A stretch of 64,000 bases of DNA from Brachionus plicatilis (taxonomy: Eukaryota; Rotifera; Eurotatoria; Ploima; Brachionidae): NCBI GenBank assembly GCA_010279815.1, contig QEOQ01000640.1, positions 1,928,767 to 1,992,766 on the forward strand. The letters run 5' to 3'. Made by a program: the position numbers and the translations under genes. The first letter of the stretch is position 1. Every line of letters begins with the position of its first letter. Under the pieces are notes generated by a model. The model saw only the letters and a list, made by a program, of their open reading frames with translations, was not told the origin of the DNA and made no database searches. Positions 24,885 to 35,115 of this stretch are shown in pieces.

Positions 24885-25013
24885 GTATTCTTTTATGTTT
24901 TCATTTTATTTGTTAATTTTTTTTTTGAGTATTGTTGTTGATTGTATTGTCATTTTTTTTTAAAAAGGGGAAGGAAGTTGGTGACCTTTTGGACTCCTTA
25001 AAAGGGCGAGGGA

Positions 25014-25111
25014 TGTAAGACCCGGTCCTCCCTTCTAATATAAATAGTTTTTGAAATAAAGAAGTATCATTTAATAACATATTCTTAATTATTATAAGTC
25101 CCCGTCTTACA
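25014..25111 (+). repeat. 3' LTR of about 98 bp
   Basis: Begins TGTAAGAC and ends GTCTTACA, an 8-bp inverted end with the canonical TG..CA. It contains TATAAATAG and an AATAAA polyadenylation word. A purine-rich tract ending at about 24980 lies upstream. The length is very short for Ty3/gypsy elements. Confidence 0.7.
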
Positions 25112-26212
25112 ACTTCAATGATATGAAATATTACAAAGGAAATTAATGTTAAATTTGTTTCAATAATATTTCAAGAATAAAGACTTGATTTTTAAAACTT
25201 ATTTAGTTAGAATTTAATTTAAAAAAAAAGCAACAACTTTAAAGAAATTCATTTTTATCAAATTAAAATGGCACTTAAAAATAATTCACGAAAAATTAAA
25301 CGTGATAAAATATCTTAGGTTTAGGAAATTTTTTGAGTATGATAAAACTGCTGAGATAGCAAAATGTACAAGATAGATAGTTATTCAAAATGAAGAAAGG
25401 AACAGACTGAATGCGAAAAATCTGGAAAATTTTTTTTTTTAAAGCTTAATTCAATCATTTAGAAAACAAAAAATAATTTTAAAGATTTTTAAACAATTTT
25501 TTAATTTTTGTTTAATTTCGTAAATTACTTACCTTTTTAAAATTTCGAATACATTTTTTTTTACACTTTTGAATCAGATTTTTTCGTTGATTTATTTATA
25601 AAATCGAACAATATTATCTATTTAACTATTCGACTAACTATTCGAAAACAAAGGGATACTATTGTCCTAAATTTGTTCGATAGCTTTTCTATATTTGTAA
25701 AATTTATCAAATTAAGTAAATTAAAATTCTAACAGTGATTTTTTGATCGATAAAAATAAGACATTTTCGATAAAGTTAAAATTTCATCGAATGTAAATTT
25801 AACCGATTTAATCGATTAACGCTTAGTCGATTCACAACCCTATTAATAGCACACAATCAAATGTATGTTTCTAATGCTGTGTGCTCATCAGGATTTTATG
25901 TGTATTGGTCATACTTAAGTTTGTGGTGACACAATACTCTCGTATTTATTTCTAATATTTTTATTAATTATTTATCAAAATCATCAAAATTGATTTAGTT
26001 AAAATATTGAAATTCATCGGTCTAAATGATTTCTTCTTGTTGAATTCGGTTTTTTTCTAATTTTATCTTTATTTATTTTTAAAAATTCAGTCAGTCACTT
26101 TAAAAAAAGGAATTTAAAAATCTATATTTTTAACTTGTTTCCTTTAAATAACTCGAATTTTTTCTTTTATGTATAAATAAAACTTTAAAATTTCATTAAC
26201 CTTAATGCTAAA
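25112..26212. other. AT-rich intergenic stretch
   Basis: No exon or clear repeat ends seen. The region near 25600-25830 is rich in TCGAT/ATCGA words (for example TTAATCGATTAACG), perhaps an old repeat. The last part should contain the promoter of the gene at 26213. Confidence 0.4.
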
Positions 26213-26548
26213 ATGAATTTATCTGGATTGTTAATGCTTTTATCCATTAGTTGTATTGTGATAGTCGAACCAAGAAGAGGTGGATCATTTGGTTTAGGCT
26301 CTAGATCTTTTTCAGTTTCGAGACTCCGCGCTGGACCAATATCTGCACCGAAAATTCACTTAAGACCAATAAGTGGCTATAAATCTAAGTCCTTATCTCC
26401 AAAGATTGGGTCTAGACCTAAATCTCAATTGCCAAAAGCTAGATATAAAACAAAATCTAGGTACGGTTTAAAAAAATCTAGGCTTCCCATATTTTTTCCA
26501 ATTTTTCCATTTGGACGGTTTCGTTTCGGACATCCATTTTTTGAGTAA
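26213..26548 (+). CDS. Small secreted basic protein, no family recognised
   Basis: An ATG-initiated, intronless ORF of 111 aa. The first 18 or so residues (MNLSGLLMLLSISCIVIVEP) form a signal peptide. A dibasic PRRGG site follows directly. The mature part is very basic and low in acidic residues, with repeated Lys/Arg-Ser/Pro turns (SGYKSKSLSPKIGSRPKS). It ends in an aromatic-proline tail, FFPIFPFGRFRFGHPFFE. No cysteine pairs suggest a toxin or protease-inhibitor fold. This composition is common in secreted structural or matrix proteins and in some neuropeptide precursors, but I assign none. It lies tail to tail with the riboflavin transporter. Confidence 0.55.
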   Translation: MNLSGLLMLLSISCIVIVEPRRGGSFGLGSRSFSVSRLRAGPISAPKIHLRPISGYKSKSLSPKIGSRPKSQLPKARYKTKSRYGLKKSRLPIFFPIFPFGRFRFGHPFFE

Positions 26549-26711
26549 TCTTATTTTTACAAGTATGATTTTTTATTTATTTTTTTGTTTAGCCAAAAAA
26601 GAAATTTTACAGTCAAAATAAATAAACAATTAAAAGATTAAATATTTAAATTTTTGATTATTTAATTATAGAATTATAATTTTAAATGATAAATAAATTT
26701 TTGGTTATAAA

Positions 26712-29700
26712 TTAATCAACTAATCTTAAACAGTAATCGTCTGGACTACATTTGGGTTTATCTTGGAACAGTCGAAAAACATCGACTAGTAAATAGATAA
26801 GCAATCCACCTAATAATTGTCCTATTATTGCAAAAACTCCTAGTAAAAAAAGCTTATGTTTGCCATACTTTTCCAATTTAGTTGCTATCAAACATCTAAT
26901 TCTTATAAACATGCAACTAGTCATTACCCAGCAGAAAACCATGAAATATCCGGCAGTACGACGCAAACTTGTATTCACCAGCGGGGGACATGGACTAAAA
27001 ATTGACACTATCAAAATACATGTAGAAGTAAACAGAGGAATTAGCGTTTCGAGGATAACGCGTTTAGTCGATACTTCATAAGACCATATTGACAAAAGGA
27101 CTGCTATTGTTAAGCCACAACTTGCTTTTTGATAAAAAAAAATTAATAAAATAAATATTTCAAAAAAAATTTTAATTTCTTTTTAATTCAAATTTTGTTT
27201 TTACCTTCCAAGGAATAAAAATTAAATTTATAACATGCTCCATTTTTTTAGAAATGGTAACAATTATCTATAAACAAAAATAATCTTAAATGAACTTTAT
27301 TTTTTTTTTTACTATAAAAATAATTTTTTAATTTTTTCCTTAACACTTGACATATTGACAATGGCATGATTAAGATATTTATTTATTTGTTTATCTGCAC
27401 CGAGCTGAGAATAAGATATGAATAAACATCACTTTTATACTTTTTAGTATTTTTCTTGAAAAAGACATTATTTTTACACAAAAAAATAGATAATTGTCAT
27501 TTTGTACGAAAAAAGTCTTTCTAATCTTTTGAGCTCTTTGTCTAGGAAGAAAGTTTTTTGTACAAAATTAAAATTTTTCTAATCAATTTTTCTTTTAAAA
27601 AAAAATCAAATTGTATTGAAATTCAAAATTTAAGAAACTTTGGAAATTATTTTTTAACCTCTCAAAACAATAGCTAAACAAATAAAACCTAAAAATTAGA
27701 CCTAATTTGAAAACTGAATTAACCTCTTTATCTTTTAAGAATAGTAAAAATATTATTAATTGTTAAATTAATCTCTGAGCATTATTATTATCTTAGTGGT
27801 AAAATTAATTTCCAACAATGATATTAAAAGAATCTAAATAATCACTTACTAAATAATTACTATTACTTAATAACAACTAATAATTACTTAATAACAAATC
27901 TGGGACTTAGAAATAATTTTCCAGATCAAATAATTCACATAAACATTTTTTAAAAATAAAAAAAAAGATCAAATTAAAAGTAAGTCCTTTTTAAGAATAA
28001 AAGCTAAAAAGGAAAATAAATAAAAAAAATGGAAGAGAGTAGATATAAATGGTAAAAATTACCAAAGGTGTCATTGTCAAACACTGTAAAATTTTTAAGA
28101 GGAAGCTTATATTTTTCTAATTTTTATGTTTATTTTAAAAATAGAAGAAAAAAATTCCTTAAGATTTGTATTTAATAAGTAAGGAAAATCTATTTTTTAT
28201 AAAGAATATTGTTGCCGAACAAAGAAAAATCTTTTCAACACAAAAAAAATCTGTTCAGCACAAAGACCCCTCTTCTTAGCACCAAAAATCTACTAAGTCT
28301 ACAAAAGCCTTTTAGCGCAAAAATTTTGTGTTTAAACCATAATTTTATTTAAATAAAAAAAAGATGCAAAATATTTATTTATTTTTTAAATTAAGTAAAA
28401 TTTAATGCCTGGAGTGCCACCTTTCAGCCAATTTGTTCCTTCCTCTTTCCTATATATATTTTGGAATGTATTTTTTGTTAACTCATTTGTTGATAAAGCA
28501 AATTTTGGAATTTTTCTTTTTTAATTTCAAATACCAAAAATTCATGCAAAATAAAATTATTGTTTGAACACAAAATTTTTGTGCTCAAAATCTTTTTTAG
28601 ATGATTTAAATTTTTTGTGCTGAGAAGAGGGGTCTTTGTGCTGATCAGATTTTTTTTGCGCTAAAAAGATTTTTGTTTGTGCGGAAAAGGGAGACCCTTT
28701 TTTATAGTATTATAGATTTTTAAAAATTAAAAAAAAAAGACATTCAATTACTTAAATTTACTGCTAGATACATAAAATCTCCACCATATGGTATTGTTGA
28801 ATATGACATAAGGCCGGGTAAATATCCGTAATTGGTAAAACCTCCTAAAAAAGAAATGAAAAACATAATTTTGACAGTCTTAGTTCCATTTCTGTCCAAC
28901 TTTGTCTTTTCAGTATCAGAAATGTCTTCCAGATGGTTCATTTTTCGCATCTTTTTAAAATAGGTAGCAAAGTTGATAGACAAAAATGACACTATACTGG
29001 TGCATATTAGCAGACCCATTAGAACAAAATAAACTGATACTGAAAATTTTGTTTTGACACCTGAAATTAGTGTGGTTGAGTTATCAATTGATGTTACATT
29101 TAAGCATTCATCTGGAGAGCCAACGCCTTGAATAATAGCCAACAAACCGGGAATGAATGATGATAGCGATTCACCTATATAATTTGGAATAATGTATTCT
29201 TTGGAAAAAAATTCGCCTACATACGGCAAAAAAGTAATTGTAGACAAAGAATCGAGAAGAGAAAGACTAAGACTGAACAAGTAAAGATAAACACTTCGAT
29301 ATTCATTAAAAACAAATGACGTTTTTTGCCAAAAAACCGCCAAACAAAAACAGGATGCAGCTCCGACAGACAAAACGATAATTATGGCATTGGCATTAGT
29401 GAATTTGTTGGGAAAAAAATGGCGACCAATTATAAATATCAGAGGTCCTATCTGACCGATTTGACTTATGAGTGTTAAAATTGATGGTAGACGCCACCTT
29501 TCTGGAAGTTCTTCGACCATCAAGGGAAGCTCACACCATATCCCTTCAAGAATTAAATGATAAGCGAATTGAATTTACTTGATATTAACTAATTACCAGA
29601 AATGTCGATCCAAGAACCTTGATTAGTTTAATTTTATTAATATTTTTTATTTAAAAAAATTTACCCATCGTAAAAAGGGATATAAAAATGAACAAAAGCC

Positions 29701-29749
29701 AGTTAATTTTTCGACCATAGTCGCTAAATTGAGTCAAAATATTCGACAT
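26712..29749 (-). CDS. SLC52: Riboflavin transporter, SLC52 family, about 5 exons
   Basis: Starts at ATG 29749 (MSNILTQFSDYGRKINWLLF). Short exons join through about 50-bp introns to FTMGSWIDISGIWCELPLMV and EELPERWRLPS, the SLC52 N-terminal signature. The long exon continues with LDSLSTITFLPYVGEFF, YIGESLSSFIPGLLAIIQG and LMSYSTIPYGGDFMYLA, ending at a GTAAAT donor near 28755. The best downstream join is an acceptor at ATGGAG near 27240, giving HVINLIFIPWK. The last exon follows after another short intron, with TRRVI-like loops, FSPCPPL and a Cys-rich end (KPKCSPDDYC). Human SLC52 proteins align through the same proline spacing across this join. The inferred about 1.5-kb intron holds a foldback element, unusual for this gene. 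The role is plasma-membrane uptake of vitamin B2. Confidence 0.85.
28211..28690. repeat. Foldback repeat in the SLC52 intron
   Basis: The left arm (28211-28332) and right arm (28565-28690) are imperfect reverse complements of about 120 bp. Both contain AGCACAAAGACCCCTCTTCT and several AACACAAA-like units. It is the same style as the element at 17890-18440, suggesting one family. No ORF. Confidence 0.75.
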
Positions 29750-30199
29750 TTAAAAATTGAATCAAAAAGACAAACTAATTTTTTTGAAGGAAAATGTTAA
29801 ATTATTTTTAAAATTTTAAAAAGTAATGATTAGAACTTTGTAAAAATTATCTTTGTTTAATATAAATTAGAGAAAATGTTATCTTGAAAAAAAGGTCAAA
29901 TTTTTAAGAGATAGAATGGCAAATGTTTATAATAGATTTTGATCAAATCTTTTATCAAACATAAATTTTTAAAAGATCTAATATAATTTTACTAATTTGA
30001 TAAAAAAAATAACTCGTTTTTATTTCTTAATTGCGATTACATTTTTTTAAATAGTCAATATCTTTTTGTTTCGAGCTTTATTTTCTTTTTTGTTTACTGA
30101 CAATTCAAAAAATATTAACATAATGAATTTATATAATTGAATCATTTTTTATTAAAAAGTATTTTTAGGGTAAGCCATTTTATCCTTAGAGGAGAAATT

Positions 30200-30385
30200 T
30201 TTTAGGACGATCGAAATCAATTTTGTTTCCAACTTCCAAAGAAAGAAAATATAGATTATTTTACATAAGTTCCATTTTTTTGAATAATGGTAACAATCAT
30301 TCGTAGACAAATATTATTTTATATTGTTCATTAAACGATCAAAATTTTCAAATTTTTTACTTAAAATTTGATCTATTGACATCGG
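30200..30385 (-). pseudogene. Degenerate copy of an SLC52 exon and its flank
   Basis: On the minus strand a block containing AAAAAAATGGAACTTATG..TTTCTTTGGAAG resembles the exon at about 27205-27243 (AAAAAAATGGAGCATGTT..ATTCCTTGGAAG). The upstream flanks (GGTAACAAT, then TATTGACAT) also match. The copy contains a stop inside the exon frame. It lies about 0.5 kb upstream of the intact gene's start. Confidence 0.6.
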
Positions 30386-30781
30386 AATGAATAAGATATT
30401 AAAAAACATTCTTAATAATAATTCATAATTTCATAATTTTTGATTTTTCGATTAAGTAAAGAAATTCTTTTTAAGCATTTTAGTAAAACAAGTTTAACAT
30501 CAAATATCAAATTTTTTTTCAATTTGAAGCTAAAGAATATTTTTTTAAATAAAAGCCAGCACTAAATACAAAAAAATTTAAAAAAATTTTATTACATGAT
30601 TTGTTATTGTTTATGCTAGGGCTGGTTTAAAGCAACAAAAAAACCTTAAATGACATTTTTTGACGATTAATTTATCGGATTCACAAATTTTAAAATAAAA
30701 AAAAATACAAAAAAACAATTGTGTATTAAATTTTAATTTTTAAAGGCATTTAAGATAACAAAATAAATAATCTAGTAGTGT

Positions 30782-31300
30782 TGGGCGGCCGCCAAGCCTG
30801 GCCGGTCCGAACACGGCCAAAATAAGGCGGCCAGGCCGGCGGCCAAAAATTTGGACCGCGGAGTTTGGCGGTCAGACAAAATCAGCGGTAAAAAATTTCT
30901 GGGAAAAAATTTTGATGTTCTTTTAAGTTTTTAATTTAAAGAAACGAAAAATTTTCAAATATTACATACAAATCTCTAAACTCTACTCTAGAAAAAAAAA
31001 TTCAAAAATTTAGCTTTTTCAAGAAAATTATTTTTTTTTAAAAATATTTGGCATTTTCTATTAAAAAAAAATTTTTGCCAATTTTCTTACTCTTAAGGAA
31101 ATTTTTTTGGCTGATATGGTTTGATCGCAAACTTCGTCATCCGTCTTTGATTTGGCCGGCCAACTTCGCATTTCTAATTTTTGGCCGTCCGTCTTTGTTT
31201 TGGCCGCGGGACTGGCCGCCAAAGTGGCCGTCAGTTTTAAGTTTGGCCGTACATTTGGCCGTCGGTCTATGTTTTGGCCGGCCAACTTCGCGGTCCAAAT
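30782..31300. repeat. GC-rich GGCCG repeat with inverted ends
   Basis: An island of GGCCG/CGGCC words in AT-rich surroundings. The left block (30782-30890) includes AATTTGGACCGCGGAGTTTG. The right block ends with the reverse complement of a near-identical string (CAACTTCGCGGTCCAAATTT, to about 31300). Within the right block, GGCCGGCCAACTTCGC occurs twice about 122 bp apart and TTTGTTTTGGCCG/TATGTTTTGGCCG twice. The frames read as Trp-Pro/Arg-Pro repeats, but this is composition and not a gene. Confidence 0.7.
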
Positions 31301-31638
31301 TTATTTCATTTAAAAAAAAAATCATTTTTTTAAACGATTTTAATATTTCTTAACGAAAAATTTGTATATTATGAATTCGAAAGAAAATTAAAAAATATTA
31401 GTTTTAAAAAATATTAATTTATATTGGTAAATTTTGAAAAGGATTTTGTAAATTTTTCGTTTGACCTTTAAAAAAATTTCTTATTTACTGGTTTAAACCA
31501 AATACATATATTAATTTTAATATTTTAAATTTCATCGTTTACGAAATAAAATTAATTTTTATAGAGCAAATAACAATTTTTTTATTTATTTTTTAATTTA
31601 AAAAAAAAGCTAATAACTTTTTGTTTTTAAAAAAAAAA

Positions 31639-33275
31639 CTAATTTAATTCTTCAATTAAAGGCTTAACGGGCTTTTCGTCTGTTTTGATTGTCAACTTTT
31701 TTACATCCTTTTCTAAACACCAATCTTCATTGTTCTGGTCGTTTTCTTCATCTTGCGATTCTTCCGATGAGCCCGATCCCGAATCTTGAAGAGCCAATCT
31801 GCCTGCCAATTCTATGCATTCTAAATCAAAATCAATCATATCTTTTGAAACTTTTATTTTCTGCAAACAAGCAGCCAAACTTTCTATTTTTTTCTTATTT
31901 ACATATTGTAACCAAATTAGATAATCATTTATATAAAGATCATTCAATATATATCTACAATCGGTGTCAATGAAAATTTCTCTTATTTCTAACAAAACTT
32001 TGAGTATAACTTTGGTATCTTGGTTAAGTAGATTTGTCAAATCCTTAAAGCAGGCTTCACTCAATTTCCAGTTTCGGTACAAAGGAAAGCACAGTGAGCG
32101 CCTAAATGAAGCGATCATACACTCTTCAATAGATTTAAAAGCATCCAGCCAGGACAATGTGCTGCTCAATTTTGCTATGGTCCATCCTGATTCTACATTC
32201 TTTTCGCCCATATTTATTCTATTAGTGTAGCAGTATGCATACAGAATATCAATTAGACCCAAAAATGCGTAAAATTTTTGCTCTTTGTCAAGCAAAAATG
32301 TTTTCTTTGGCAAATTTTTTAAACAATCAATTTCTTCTTGAGAAAAGTCACCATTTTTCCACTCAGGCTCAAATTTTAATATTGAATCATTTATCATTTC
32401 AGAGTCGTCAAAATAGTCGGCCAAATAGTGATCTTGGTCGAATTTTTCATTTTCATTTTCCAATCGTAGCTCTCTGCGCTTTTCTAGGCTCAAATTATCC
32501 GGATCAGGATTATCTATAATCAAATAGTAATCATTCTAAAAAATGTTTATAATCTTTATTTAAACAAGTTAGAATTTGAATTTAAAATTTACGCTTAATT
32601 TTGAAAATATGTTTGATTTGGTCTGACCAAATCCGTATTTAATATCGGAAATTTTTATTTCATCCTGGGGCATATTTTGTTCCAAGTACCAAATATCTCC
32701 CTCTTCATCATTATCGTCAATCTCATTTTCATTTTCTATAAGAAAATTAATATTTTTAATTGTACAGATTTTTCTAAGTACCTTGAGAAGAACTAACTTC
32801 TTCAATCAAATTGGACTTTGGCTTTGAAATTGGAGTCAAAAGCTTGGTAAGAAGATCAAGCCCTTGGAAATTTTCGCCTTTATTTTCCTTAATGAATTTG
32901 AATTTAAATATCTCTTAAAAAAATTCAATAGATTAATTTTTAAAAATTTAAGTGCGACTACTTTCATCAAAATCGTATGTTCCCGAATCATCATTTTCAA
33001 GAATATTTCCGGGCAAATTGAGCCTAGAATAAAAATTTTGGAGATTTTTTCTATTTTTTTTTGGTTAATTTAAAACCTTAGATAATAAGGCTTGCAGTAG
33101 AATCTTAAGTCATTATTCTCGACAAACAAGTCGACTTCGTTTAACTTGAAAAAAATAATAAACAAAAAATTTGTTCAAATTTTATTTGTTTTAAAGTTAC
33201 ATTAGCATAAGGTGCGCGAATATTCACAAAAAGGTATTCGTCATTTTGGTCAAGTTTAAACGATGGAGTAATCAT
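31639..33275 (-). CDS. SHQ1: SHQ1, box H/ACA snoRNP assembly factor, 6-7 exons
   Basis: The start is ATG 33275 (MITPSFKLDQNDEYLFVNIR). The N-terminal CS domain follows across short introns: ..RAPYAN, LNEVDLFVENNDLRFYCKPYY, LRLNLPGNILENDDSGTYD. Next comes a linker with NFQGLDLLTKLLTPISKPKS, an acidic segment, and IKYGFGQTKSNIFSKL. The long last exon (32536-31639) has LIIDNPDPDN, DHYLADYFDD and LGLIDILYAYCYTNRINMGE. VESGWTIAKLSSTLSWLDAF, CFPLYRNWKLSEACFKDL and YILNDLYINDYLIWLQ follow. These are the hallmark blocks of the SHQ1 helical domain that clamps dyskerin (CBF5) before H/ACA RNP assembly. The C terminus is acidic, with SGSGSSEESQDEEND. The ATG lies 16 bp after the stop of UQCC5 on the same strand. 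Confidence 0.92.
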
Positions 33276-33291
33276 TTTTGCTCAAAGATCT

Positions 33292-33606
33292 TTACTGGGT
33301 GGGCACTTTGAAGTAATTTTCAAGTTTTTCCTTTTCGTCTAGAACTCTTTCAGCTTGTTTGCGTTTCAAAGTAGAATCTTAAAAAACGTGTTATTAAATT
33401 TAAAATCTTTTATAATTTGATTATTAATTACAAAAGTTGACTTGGTTTGGACCAGCTTTTAGATGAATCATCAAATATTCTAAAGATGCTCCAAAAATGA
33501 AAAAAAATGGTAAAAATCTATAAATTCCAAAGCGTTTTTCACCAGGAACTTTTTTCAAATATTTAATTATGTATTTGTCTGTTAAATGCCTGATAAAATG
33601 CTTCAT
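33292..33606 (-). CDS. UQCC5: UQCC5/SMIM4-like complex III assembly factor, 2 exons
   Basis: The ATG at 33606 starts MKHFIRHLTDKYIIKYLKK. The family core VPGEKRFGIYRFLPFFFIFG then SLEYLMIHLKAGPNQVNFY matches SMIM4/UQCC5 (human has VPGKQRFGIYRFLPFFFVLG). A single TM segment sits in the middle. A short intron (about 50 bp) splits the Tyr codon of the NFY motif. Exon 2 encodes STLKRKQAERVLDEKEKLE and ends at TAA 33294-33292. The protein has about 88 residues, a little longer at both ends than the human 70-aa form. UQCC5 resides in the inner mitochondrial membrane and helps cytochrome b maturation and complex III assembly. SHQ1 starts 16 bp downstream on the same strand, a spacing expected of a trans-spliced operon. 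Confidence 0.9.
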
Positions 33607-33950
33607 TTTTAATTTTTGAAAATTTTATTTTAAATCTTTATTTTAAATAATATTAATTTGTTGAAATGTTGCACATTTACAAAGATCACGTGATTTTAAA
33701 TGAAGACATAAAATTTTTCTTATAAATTCAATTTTTAAATGAATAAATAGAAAATATTAAAAAAATTAATCTTAGATTTTTAAAAATTCTTTGATAAAAG
33801 CTTAAACAAATTTTTAACATTTTTAAATATTTTATATTAATTTTGATTAAATTTGAATTAAAAAAGGGCAAGGTAGTGAATAATGGGATTTATACTAGAA
33901 CCACTTGAGCCACTGCTCTAAAAACTAAAAACTTTTTAATTATAATTCAT

Positions 33951-34894
33951 ACAGTGCCAATTTGACAAGTGAATTTCTGGTAAATTTACGTTTACTTACG
34001 TAAAATTACTTTGTAATAAAAAGTGAATTTACGTAATTTTACGTAAAAATTGGTAAAAATGAAAATGCCAAAAAAAGTTCAATTTTTTGAATTTTTTATT
34101 ATTTTCTAATAAATTTTGAAAAAGGAGTTTCTATTTGATTATTTTTTACCAAAAGTTACTTTTTTTGACTTTTTTTTACTAATTTTTACGTAAATTTATG
34201 TTAAAAAAAGGTAAAATATGGTAAAAAAAAAGTAACTTTTGAAAGAAAATTAAGAAATTTTTAATTTTTATAATAAACTAGCAGTCCGACCATCCGCCAT
34301 TTTTGTCTATCACTATATCAATAACCTATAAAACAATAAATAACACATATTTAATCTTTTAAAATTTTAAGAATTATTTACTTTTTTTTAATTGTTTTAT
34401 GTAATTATTACATTTAGTTATTTTAGAGAATTCGCAGTATATTTTATTACTTAAAATAATTTTTTCTTTTGATATTATTTCTAAAATAAAAGGGATTTAA
34501 AGAAAATATGGATCAATTTTTGTATAGAGATATGAAAATAAAAAATGGTTGATGGTCGGACTGCTAGTTTATTATAAAAATTAAAAATTTCTTAATTTTC
34601 TTTCAAAAGTTACTTTTTTTTTACCATATTTTACCTTTTTTTAACATAAATTTACGTAAAAATTAGTAAAAAAAAGTCAAAAAAAGTAACTATTGGTAAA
34701 AAATAATCAAATAGAAACTCCTTTTTCAAAATTTATTAGAAAATAATAAAAAATTCAAAAAATTGAACTTTTTTTGGCATTTTCATTTTTACCAATTTTT
34801 ACGTAAAATTACGTAAATTCACTTTTTATTACAAAGTAATTTTACGTAAGTAAACGTAAATTTACCAGAAATCCACTTGTCAAATCGGCACTGT
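33951..34894. repeat. 944-bp foldback palindrome rich in TTTACGTAA
   Basis: The arms 33951-34304 and 34541-34894 are near-perfect reverse complements (about 354 bp each) around a 236-bp loop. Outer ends read ACAGTGCCAATTTGACAAGT and its complement with two or three changes. Arms contain repeated ACGTAAATT/TTTACGTAA words. Inner arm ends share AAACTAGCAGTCCGACCATC. No ORF is present, so it is read as a foldback/MITE. Confidence 0.85.
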
Positions 34895-34977
34895 ATTCAC
34901 GTATTCAATATATATATATATGATTTAAACACGAGTTGATCATGAAGTAAATTAGTCCTTAAAGTATGGGTCACCTG

Positions 34978-35115
34978 TGCTACTACTTTCATCAAAATCG
35001 TATGTTCCCGAATCATCGTTTTCAAGTTGAAAATGCTAATTCGGGAATATACGATTTAGAAACATAATTGAGCCTAGATTAAAAATTTCGAAGATTTTCT
35101 CTAATTTTTTTTATT
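34978..35115 (-). pseudogene. Duplicated fragment of an SHQ1 exon
   Basis: CTACTTTCATCAAAATCGTA continuing to TTTTCAAG near 35025 matches 32953-33001, inside the SHQ1 CS-domain exon, with one difference. After an altered middle, TTGAGCCTAGA..AAAAATTT also matches the downstream intron edge. The copy is broken and lies beyond the foldback, about 2 kb away. Confidence 0.8.

Larger units (their letters stand above)
19325..25111 (+). mobile_element. Decayed Ty3/gypsy-type LTR retrotransposon with a nested MULE
   Basis: The order is gag with zinc knuckle, MULE insertion, protease, reverse transcriptase, RNase H, then an RRM-like ORF, a purine-rich tract (about 24966-24980) and a 98-bp LTR. This order is that of Ty3/gypsy elements. 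Several frameshifts, stops and altered catalytic residues show it is dead. An integrase core (HHCC, DDE) is not recognisable between RNase H and the last ORF, so the 3' half is deleted there. Confidence 0.8.

Noticed and set aside
31048..31353. 101-aa ORF rich in Trp-Pro and Gly-Arg-Pro
   Set aside because: It lies in the GGCCG repeat; open frames on both strands come from base composition.
34900..34925. TATATATATA run as a promoter
   Set aside because: Simple repeat at a foldback edge with no gene start nearby.
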